This document shows, in pieces, positions 33,438 to 40,439 of a stretch of DNA of 64,000 nucleotides. Numbering within the stretch: position 1 is the stretch's first letter; each line of letters begins with the position of its first letter. Where the stretch lies: assembly GCF_040676675.1 (NCBI RefSeq), contig NZ_JBFAPK010000002.1, forward strand, positions 558,001-622,000. The letters are read 5' to 3'. The stretch comes from JBFAPK01 sp040676675. Lineage in GTDB: Bacteria > Actinomycetota > Actinomycetes > Mycobacteriales > Micromonosporaceae. The notes beneath the pieces are model-generated. The model was not told where the DNA came from and did not search any database. It saw nothing but the letters and a program-made list of their open reading frames with translations. The position numbers and the translations under genes were made by a program.

Positions 33438-35012
33438 ATGCGGAAACCCTGCCCCCAGGCACCACCCAACCCCCGTCGTAACGGTGGATTCATGCGGCTC
33501 ACGACGGGCTTTCCGGGCGGTGTCGCAGCCGTGTGTGCAGCGGTGGCCGTCGTCCTGGCCGGCTTGGCGTTCGGGCCGCAAGGCGCCCAGGCCGAGACCG
33601 GCCCGAGCACGGTGACCACCGATCAGGGCCGCCTCGAGGGCGTCATCACCCACGGCGTCACCACCTTCCAGGGCATCCCCTACGCGGCGCCGCCGGTGGG
33701 CGAACTGCGCTGGCAGCCCCCGGCCGCCCCGACCGCCTGGAATGGCGTCAGGAACGCGGCCAAGCCCGGTCCGGCCTGCGCCCAGCCCGAGGTCGAGGGC
33801 TCCTCCGAGGACTGCCTGTACCTCAACGTCACCACCCCCTCCACTACCGGTAGACGGCCGGTCGTGGTGTGGCTGCACGGAGGGGCGTTCAGCTCCGGCT
33901 ACGGCGCCCAGTACGACGCGACCCGAATGGCGAAGCAGGGCGATGTCACGGTCATCACCGTCAATTCACGCCTGGGTGCCCTCGGCTTCTTCGCCCACCC
34001 CGACCTGCCCGACTCCGGGGACTATGGCCTGCAGGACCAGCAGGCCGCGCTGCGCTGGGTGCGCGCCAACGCCGCAGCCTTCGGCGGCGACGCAGGCAAC
34101 GTCACCCTGATGGGCGAGTCCTCCGGCGGCGCGAGCGTGTGCGCCCAGCTCACCTCACCCACGGCCACCGGCCTGTTCCAGCGGGCGGTCATCCAAAGCG
34201 GCTCCTGCCTGCAGAACTGGCCCAAGAACACGATCGCGCCCGGCGACCCGGCCTCGGTCTACTGGGCCCCGGTCCAGGAACTCGCCGCGAAGGGCCGAAC
34301 CGCGCTGGGCTGCCACACCCTCGCCTGCCTACGCGCCAAGCCAGTCCAGGAGGTGCTCACCCTCAACGGCCAGTTCCACCAGCCCGCCTACGGCACGGCC
34401 GTCCTGCCCACATCCCCCTCCCGAGCACTGGCCGCCGGCTCGTTCCACCGCGTGCCCGTCCTGCAAGGCAACACCCGCGACGAGCACCGCCTGTTCGCCG
34501 CCCTGTTCACCCTGGACGAACCCATCACCACCGCCCGCTACCACGCCCTGCTCACCGAGACTTTCGGCGAGCAGGACGCGGCCCGCATCGCGAGGCAGTA
34601 CCCGCCCGGCGCCTCGCCCGCCCTGGCCTGGGCCGCGGTCAGCACCGACCGCAGCTGGGTGTGCCCCACCCTCACCGCGGACCGCCTGCTCGCCCGGCAC
34701 GTGCCCGTCTACAGTTTCGAGTTCGCCGCCAGCGACAACCCGCTCCCCGACCTGCGGCCCGACTTCCCACTGGGCGCCTACCACAGCTCAGAGCTGCCCT
34801 ACCTGTTCGGCATGGGCGACGTGCGCCTGAACGCCGAGCAGACCAAGCTGTCCGACCGCATGATCACCGCATGGACCACGTTCGCCAGGTCCGGCACGCC
34901 CGGCCACGGCTGGCAGCGCTATCCGTACACCATGCGACTGACCCCGGCCGCCGACACCGCCATCAACGCAGCGGCCGAACACCAGTGCGCGTTCTGGACG
35001 ACGCAGCCATGA
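33438..35012 (+). CDS. secreted type-B carboxylesterase
   Basis: A 524-residue alpha/beta hydrolase of the carboxylesterase/lipase B family. It has the N-terminal family signature EDCLYLNVTTP, the oxyanion loop VVWLHGGAFSSGYG, and the nucleophile Ser in GESSGGASV (~residue 235). The likely acid is in the GNTRDEHRLF region, and the catalytic His in LGAYHSSELPYLFG (~450). The signal peptide core is VAAVCAAVAVVLAGLAF, cleaved near AQA-ET. ATG 33438 has a GGAAG site at 7 bp; ATG 33492 is an alternative giving a shorter signal peptide. Hydrolyses extracellular carboxylic esters. Controlled, by position, by the divergent TetR. Confidence 0.93.
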   Translation: MRKPCPQAPPNPRRNGGFMRLTTGFPGGVAAVCAAVAVVLAGLAFGPQGAQAETGPSTVTTDQGRLEGVITHGVTTFQGIPYAAPPVGELRWQPPAAPTAWNGVRNAAKPGPACAQPEVEGSSEDCLYLNVTTPSTTGRRPVVVWLHGGAFSSGYGAQYDATRMAKQGDVTVITVNSRLGALGFFAHPDLPDSGDYGLQDQQAALRWVRANAAAFGGDAGNVTLMGESSGGASVCAQLTSPTATGLFQRAVIQSGSCLQNWPKNTIAPGDPASVYWAPVQELAAKGRTALGCHTLACLRAKPVQEVLTLNGQFHQPAYGTAVLPTSPSRALAAGSFHRVPVLQGNTRDEHRLFAALFTLDEPITTARYHALLTETFGEQDAARIARQYPPGASPALAWAAVSTDRSWVCPTLTADRLLARHVPVYSFEFAASDNPLPDLRPDFPLGAYHSSELPYLFGMGDVRLNAEQTKLSDRMITAWTTFARSGTPGHGWQRYPYTMRLTPAADTAINAAAEHQCAFWTTQP

Positions 35013-35080
35013 CCCGGACGGCACCGACAGAGACACGCCCGCCAGAAGCCCATCACCGAAACCCCTATGGAGGAACACTC

Positions 35081-35500
35081 ATGAACACCGACGACACCCC
35101 TCTCGCCGAGGCCGGCTACATCGCGGCCACCGCCGACGAACTCGCCCGCACGACGGGAGCGGACAAGGCCGCAGCCGGAGTCAGCCAAAAGGTCCTCTTC
35201 CGGCGCCGCGGGCGCATCGCCTTGTACCCCGACCGGCTCGTCCTCACCGACTGGTCCGACACCGGCGACCTCACCCTCACCCGCACCGACATCACCGCAG
35301 CCCAAACCCGCTTCACCAAGCTCTACGGCCGCTTCATCGGCGGCCTCCTCAACGCCGGCAAGCCCCTCATCCTCACCACCACCAACCCCTTTGCCGGCGA
35401 GATCTACCTGCTCATCAACCGCCACGAGTTCATGGAGACAACCGACGACAGGAAATGGGAGAAGCGGATCAACGACTGGCGCGCCAGCCAACTCCGCTGA
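35081..35500 (+). CDS. hypothetical protein, PH/GRAM-like beta fold
   Basis: A 139-residue protein with ATG 35081 after GGAGGA. Its middle alternates beta-strands (VLFRRRGRIALYPDRLVLTD, LTLTRTDITAAQT, PLILTTTNPFAGEIYLLIN) and ends with a C-terminal helix (DRKWEKRINDWRASQL), as in PH/GRAM-like domains. No signal peptide or membrane helix. It is 68 bp downstream of the esterase and may be co-transcribed. Fold guess only. Confidence 0.7.
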   Translation: MNTDDTPLAEAGYIAATADELARTTGADKAAAGVSQKVLFRRRGRIALYPDRLVLTDWSDTGDLTLTRTDITAAQTRFTKLYGRFIGGLLNAGKPLILTTTNPFAGEIYLLINRHEFMETTDDRKWEKRINDWRASQLR

Positions 35501-35579
35501 CACAGCCCTGCATCCGCACCGCCGCGAGCCTCCCGGTCAGGCCCGTGGCGGTGCGTACTTCCCGGTCGAGCCCCACAGC

Positions 35580-35945
35580 AGCCGGGGCCGGGGGCGTCGG
35601 CGCGGACGTCGACCCCGAGCGGGTCGGCCGCCGGGTGGCCAGCCGCACCGGAACGCACGGCGGGTACGCACAGCGGACGCTCGTACCGGCCAACGGCCTG
35701 GTCCCGGTGCCCAACGCGGTGGAGCTGACCGGCACGGCGGCGCTGCTGCACGACGGGTCACCGCCCCGGGCCTGGCTGACGTGGTACGCATCGAGCCGGG
35801 CGATCGGGTCCTCGTGACGGCGGCCGGCGGCGGGCTCGGCGTGCTGCTGGTGCGGCTGGCGCTGACGGCGGGCGCCCGGGGCGCCGCCAAGCTGCGGCGG
35901 CTCGCCGCGTCGGGCGCCAGCATGGACTATCCGGAACCGGACCCG
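35580..35945 (+). pseudogene. zinc-type quinone oxidoreductase fragment
   Basis: One frame reads GVGADVDPERVGRRVASRTG, then GGYAQRTLVPANGLVPVPN and AALLHDG. After a frameshift near 35770 another reads RIEPGDRVLVTAAGGGLGVL and LAASGASMDYPEPD. This is the middle of a quinone oxidoreductase (MDR superfamily), including the nucleotide-binding AAGGGLG. The N-terminus and most of the C-terminal half are missing. Confidence 0.75.
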
Positions 35946-35961
35946 ATCGCACAGACAACAC

Positions 35962-37170
35962 CTTGGCCTGACCGGCGACGACGCCAGCCTGACCGCCGCG
36001 CGGCTGCCCCGCGCGGAACTCAGCGACCTGGCCGACCTGCTGGCCACCGCCCGGAAGGGCACAACCGGCGCCGACCCGTCAGATGGCCCGGCTGACGATG
36101 ACTGGCCGGTGGTGCCGGCCGCGCCGGAGCCCGAGAGGTGGGCCGAGGGTACCGACGCCGCCGGCGGGCTGCTCGCCGCCCCGTACGCCGCTACGACCGC
36201 CGAAGCCAAGGAGCCCGAAGAGCCTGTCGCGGGCGATCCCGTCGAACTCGAGGAGCAGGCCCTCGCCGATGCCGCCGCCAGGGCTCTATCCACTGAACTC
36301 GGCGCGTCGCCGGAACCCAACGACGACGGCGACGCCGCGAGCGCCGACGAGACCCGTACCGGCCATCGTCGCACTGCCTTCCCTGCCCTTGCAGACTCGG
36401 CGGCGCGTGACCTCGCCGATCCGCCGCCGGCACAACGACCCGGCCCTGGACGCCGACGTGCGACGGTGGTTCGACGATGACCCGGCCAGTCCCCGCGTCG
36501 CGATCCTCGGACCGGTCACCGTCGAGGCGCCCGGCCGGGTGCCTTCCGAACGGGTCCGCTTCTACGCCGAGATCATCACCTACCTGGCCGCGCGTGGAGA
36601 GCGCGGCGCCACAACCGACCAGTTCGACGAGGCGCTGTGGCCGGGCCAGCAGGTCAAGCCCGCCAGCCGGCGGGTTGACGTGTCCCGCGCGCGGCGCTGG
36701 CTCGGCCAGACCGCTGACGGCGAGCCATGGCTTCCGGACGCCACCAGCGACCGCCGGTACCGCCTGCGCGAGGGCTACTTGCTCGACTGGGACCTGTTCC
36801 GGCGCCTGCGCAGCCGAGGCGAGAGCCGGGGCCCGGCCGGCACGGGAGACCTGCGCCAGGCCCTCGCCCTGGTCCGCGGTGCGCCCCTGGCCGGCGCCGA
36901 CGTGGCCTACTCGGCCGTGGCCCGCAACCCCTACACCTGGCTGCCCACCTTTGACATCGAGCCGCGCCACCTGACTTCCGGGATGGTCGACACCGTGTAC
37001 CGCCTGGTCGAGCTGTGCCTGGACGCCGGCGACATCGCCGGCGCGCGGTGGGCAGTTGAGCAGGCGTGGCTGGCCGACCCGGACCGGACCAGCGACATCA
37101 CCTGGCGGGATCTGCTGCGGGTGGCCGCCGCCGAGGGCAACACCGCTGAGCTCGACCAGATCCTCGACCA
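35962..37170 (+). pseudogene. C-terminal part of a large LysM/BTAD-type regulatory protein, frameshifted
   Basis: From ~35962 the frame LGLTGDDASLTAARLPRAEL continues to about 36390 with a Glu/Ala-rich linker. The rest is in another frame from about 36430: DPALDADVRRWFDDDP, VAILGPVTVEAPGRVPSE, TTDQFDEALWPGQQVKPASR, GLVR-type and TPR-like BTAD sequence, ending LDQILDQRK at ~37170. This is the C-terminus of the large actinobacterial membrane proteins that carry LysM and a bacterial transcriptional activation domain. The N-terminal membrane and LysM parts are absent, so it is a remnant. Confidence 0.7.
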
Positions 37171-37324
37171 GCGAAAAGTAGAGGTACGGTTCACCGGTGA
37201 CCATGGCGGAGGAACTGGCCGACGCCGTGCAGGGACGCGACCACTGGCACCTCGACGACTCCGCCGCCCGGTACGCCCCACCCGGATCAGGAGCGAACGT
37301 CCGAATCCAGCTCGTGGCGCAGCC

Positions 37325-37588
37325 CACCCGAAGGTCCGCAACATCGGCGCCAACCCGCGGGTCTCCGTCCACCTCGAGCTTGACCGGGGCGCCGAGCGGG
37401 ACGGCGGCGTCGTGACGGTCGAAGGCGTCGCCCGGATCGACCCGCGACCGCTGTCCGCCGACGAAACGGCGGCGTATCTCGCCAAGTACGCGGACACGCC
37501 GCGCGCCGCCGGGCTCAGCGCGGCCGACTTCCTCGCGTCGTACTCCACCGTGATCCGCATCGAGCCCACCCGGACGCGCGTGTACTGA
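37325..37588 (+). pseudogene. PPOX-family (F420/FMN-dependent) protein C-terminal fragment
   Basis: The frame reads PKVRNIGANPRVSVHLELDR, then DGGVVTVEGVARIDPRPLS, then YSTVIRIEPTRTRVY and a stop. This is the C-terminal half of the pyridoxamine-phosphate-oxidase-like split beta-barrel family (TIGR03667-type F420-linked reductases). The N-terminal half is missing, and the sequence joins directly onto the BTAD remnant through ~150 bp of unassignable DNA. Confidence 0.75.
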
Positions 37589-37597
37589 GGCCGGCAA

Positions 37598-37624
37598 GCC
37601 GCCCCCATCGAGGATGAGGGCGGC
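37598..37624 (-). terminator. hairpin terminator for the DUF1906 gene
   Basis: GCCGCCCCCATC (37598-37609) pairs with GATGAGGGCGGC (37613-37624) with one mismatch and a 3-nt loop. It lies 13 bp past the stop of the minus-strand hydrolase-like gene, and also just past the plus-strand PPOX remnant, so it may serve both directions. Confidence 0.6.
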
Positions 37625-37636
37625 CGTCCGATCCGG

Positions 37637-39046
37637 TCAGGCGACGGTGCGGGGTTGGGTGGAGAGTCGGACCTGGCTCCAGCCGCTGTCATCCACGGCA
37701 CCGAGCCCGGTCAGATCCGACCCGTTCAGGTCATAAGGATTCTCATCGACGTACCGATACAACGAGCCGTCCGACTTGTGCCCGAAGTAGACACCCCCAC
37801 CCGGCGACATCAAACTGTCGAACACCTGCCACGTGGACGCCTTCAACACGGCACTCGTCCAATCCCCCGCACCACGAACCCGGTACGACATCAACCGCCC
37901 GTCAGCCACCGTCCCCGCGATCCAATCCGGACCCGTCGTCGTCAACGTCCGCAACGTGAACCCCGCATCAATCACCACCCGGCTCGTGATGTTGCCCGCC
38001 GCCGGCTTCGCCGCCGTCACCGTATACCGCTGCAACACCCCATCCGCGATCCCAAACAAATGACCATTCCCGTCGTACGCCAACAGATCATGCGTCCACC
38101 CCCCGCCCAAATACACCGGAGCACCGAACGTCAACGACGTGTCGTTCGTAACCACATCCACCCGATACAACCCACCCGTCGGCGACGTCACCAAAATCGT
38201 GTTGAAGTTCAACGTCGCCATCGCCCGCGGCACGAACCCCAACGACGCCCCCGACACCACCGCACCATGCGTACGCGCACCGGCGGCCACATCCACCACC
38301 GAATACGTCAACCGACCATCCGCCAGCACACCGTAGATCGACGCCGTGCCCTGGGGACCGCCGCCCCACTGGCCGAAGTCGGCGGCGTGCGCCTCGTCGC
38401 GGTCACAGTCGACGCCGTCGACGGTGATGCCGTTCAGCACCTGGCGCAGCTGCGCCCGGGAGTCCCAGCTGCCACCGGACCAGGCGTAGGTCTGCCATCC
38501 CCAGGTGACCTTGGCCGCGTTGAACAGCCGGCTCGTCACTCCGTACCCGCCGTAGACGCCGGTGCGGCCGCGCCCGATCACCGACGCGATGCCGTCGAAG
38601 TAGGAGTTGATCACGCTCTGCTGTGCCGACGTGGCGTCGAAGTCGACAGCGAAGTAGATCGGTCTGGTCGCCGGCATTCCGCAGGCGACCGCCTGGCGAT
38701 TGGCTTCGGTGGCGTTCGCCGCGCCGGCCGCGTAACCGTCCAGCGCCTCGCCGGCCGAGGTCTCCCAGACGCAGACGAGGTCGAGGCCGGCGGCGCGGAG
38801 GGCGTCCGCCTCGGCCTTGGTGAGGTTCTTGCCGGAGGTGCTCCGGCTCAGATAGCGGCACACGAACGAGTACCCGGAGGAGACGATCACGCTGGGCCGT
38901 GGCCGACCCCAGGCGTAGTCGATGCCCAGGCGCAGCGCGGTGGTGTCGGCCGAGGCCGGGCCGCTGCCGAGGGTGAGCCCGGTCGCCGAGCCCAGTGCGG
39001 CGGTGCCGAGCGCGCCCAGCACCGTACGGCGGGAGAGCTGCTTCAT
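37637..39046 (-). CDS. Tat-secreted DUF1906 (glycoside-hydrolase-like) protein with C-terminal beta-propeller lectin module
   Basis: About 469 residues. N-terminal twin-arginine signal LSRRTVLGALGTAALG. Residues ~40-235 are a DUF1906 / Rv2525c-like TIM-barrel domain (LRLGIDYAWGRPRPSVI, TRPIYFAVDFDATSAQQ, GRTGVYGGYGVTSRLF, GVDCDRDEAH), related to GH25 lysozyme-like hydrolases and thought to act on the cell wall. The remaining ~232 residues (from ASIYGVLADGRLTYS) form a tachylectin-2-type propeller module encoded by the duplicated 699-bp segment. ATG 39046 is chosen because AGGAG lies 11 bp upstream; GTG 39058 is too close to it. It lies 14 bp after the amidase-like gene with the same module. 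Confidence 0.9.
   Translation of the reverse strand: MKQLSRRTVLGALGTAALGSATGLTLGSGPASADTTALRLGIDYAWGRPRPSVIVSSGYSFVCRYLSRSTSGKNLTKAEADALRAAGLDLVCVWETSAGEALDGYAAGAANATEANRQAVACGMPATRPIYFAVDFDATSAQQSVINSYFDGIASVIGRGRTGVYGGYGVTSRLFNAAKVTWGWQTYAWSGGSWDSRAQLRQVLNGITVDGVDCDRDEAHAADFGQWGGGPQGTASIYGVLADGRLTYSVVDVAAGARTHGAVVSGASLGFVPRAMATLNFNTILVTSPTGGLYRVDVVTNDTSLTFGAPVYLGGGWTHDLLAYDGNGHLFGIADGVLQRYTVTAAKPAAGNITSRVVIDAGFTLRTLTTTGPDWIAGTVADGRLMSYRVRGAGDWTSAVLKASTWQVFDSLMSPGGGVYFGHKSDGSLYRYVDENPYDLNGSDLTGLGAVDDSGWSQVRLSTQPRTVA
37640..38338 (-). repeat. 699-bp direct repeat, copy 1 (propeller module)
   Basis: Matches 39064-39762 at a constant offset of 1424 bp; every stretch I compared is identical, and the encoded proteins are identical. 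It covers the propeller module up to the stop. Codon use differs from neighbours: many codons end in T or G (TTG, TTT, GAT, TAT, GGG) where flanking genes use C. Confidence 0.95.
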
Positions 39047-39060
39047 GGCGTGCTTCACTC

Positions 39061-40380
39061 CTAGGCGACGGTGCGGGGTTGGGTGGAGAGTCGGACCTGG
39101 CTCCAGCCGCTGTCATCCACGGCACCGAGCCCGGTCAGATCCGACCCGTTCAGGTCATAAGGATTCTCATCGACGTACCGATACAACGAGCCGTCCGACT
39201 TGTGCCCGAAGTAGACACCCCCACCCGGCGACATCAAACTGTCGAACACCTGCCACGTGGACGCCTTCAACACGGCACTCGTCCAATCCCCCGCACCACG
39301 AACCCGGTACGACATCAACCGCCCGTCAGCCACCGTCCCCGCGATCCAATCCGGACCCGTCGTCGTCAACGTCCGCAACGTGAACCCCGCATCAATCACC
39401 ACCCGGCTCGTGATGTTGCCCGCCGCCGGCTTCGCCGCCGTCACCGTATACCGCTGCAACACCCCATCCGCGATCCCAAACAAATGACCATTCCCGTCGT
39501 ACGCCAACAGATCATGCGTCCACCCCCCGCCCAAATACACCGGAGCACCGAACGTCAACGACGTGTCGTTCGTAACCACATCCACCCGATACAACCCACC
39601 CGTCGGCGACGTCACCAAAATCGTGTTGAAGTTCAACGTCGCCATCGCCCGCGGCACGAACCCCAACGACGCCCCCGACACCACCGCACCATGCGTACGC
39701 GCACCGGCGGCCACATCCACCACCGAATACGTCAACCGACCATCCGCCAGCACACCGTAGATGGAGGCGTTGCCGGAGACGTCGTCAACGATGTTCTTGT
39801 AGCGCAGCGACTTGTAGGACGACGTCGGGTGCCCCTCCAGGGTCGCGCTGCTGAACGAGGCCCCGGTCCGCTTCACCAACGGCGTCGAGCCGAAGCTGTA
39901 GTACCAGAACCGGGTTTTCGCCGTGTCCTCCCAGCCGCCGAAGAGGATGGCGTGGTACGGGTAGCCGGACTCGGTGTCGTAGACGTCGTCGAGAAGGTCG
40001 CCCGGCTTGAGCTCGCTCCGGCTGATCGCGAACGTGTACGTGGAGTCGTCCAAGCCCTGCGTGTTCGGATCGGCGTTGAGGTGCCAGGCCATGCCGACGA
40101 AGCCCGAGCAGTCGCGCCGGTACTGGCGCGACCGAATGCCGTCCCACGTGTAGGCCGACTGGTTGTAGGTCAGGTCGGAGTCGTACCGGCGGTTGTACCA
40201 GTCGGTCGCGCGGCTGATCACCTCAGCGCGGGTGATTTGGCCGCCGAGCGACGACGCGGCGTGTGCGGGTGCCGGTGCGCTCATCGAGGTTAGGGTCGCG
40301 GCCACCACTCCGAGGGTGGCGGCGACCGAGGCGCTCATCGCCGTGGCTGTCAGCCGGCGGAGCGCTGTCTTCAGCGTCAT
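39061..40380 (-). CDS. secreted NlpC/P60-like amidase with C-terminal beta-propeller lectin module
   Basis: About 439 residues from ATG 40380. The signal peptide runs to ~residue 42 (VAATLGVVAATLTSMSA, cleavage near AHA-AS). Residues ~45-205 form a papain-like amidase/peptidase domain, with the nucleophile Cys in RRDCSGFVGMAW and the His in GYPYHAILFGG, matching NlpC/P60-CHAP-type wall peptidases. The last ~232 residues are the same tachylectin-2-like propeller as in the next gene, encoded by an identical 699-bp repeat. Likely cleaves peptidoglycan peptides while the propeller binds GlcNAc-type sugars. It shares strand with the DUF1906 gene, 14 bp upstream of it. Confidence 0.88.
   Translation of the reverse strand: MTLKTALRRLTATAMSASVAATLGVVAATLTSMSAPAPAHAASSLGGQITRAEVISRATDWYNRRYDSDLTYNQSAYTWDGIRSRQYRRDCSGFVGMAWHLNADPNTQGLDDSTYTFAISRSELKPGDLLDDVYDTESGYPYHAILFGGWEDTAKTRFWYYSFGSTPLVKRTGASFSSATLEGHPTSSYKSLRYKNIVDDVSGNASIYGVLADGRLTYSVVDVAAGARTHGAVVSGASLGFVPRAMATLNFNTILVTSPTGGLYRVDVVTNDTSLTFGAPVYLGGGWTHDLLAYDGNGHLFGIADGVLQRYTVTAAKPAAGNITSRVVIDAGFTLRTLTTTGPDWIAGTVADGRLMSYRVRGAGDWTSAVLKASTWQVFDSLMSPGGGVYFGHKSDGSLYRYVDENPYDLNGSDLTGLGAVDDSGWSQVRLSTQPRTVA
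39064..39762 (-). repeat. 699-bp direct repeat, copy 2 (propeller module)
   Basis: Second copy of the segment at 37640-38338, fused in frame to the amidase-like domain. The copies diverge immediately after position 39762/38338 (the codons before ASIYG), which fixes the module border. Identity at synonymous sites implies recent duplication or ongoing gene conversion. Confidence 0.95.
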
Positions 40381-40439
40381 GGGCGCAGAGTCTGGCGCGG
40401 CCGTCCACCCGGGCAACAGCGACAACCTGCACAGTCGAC

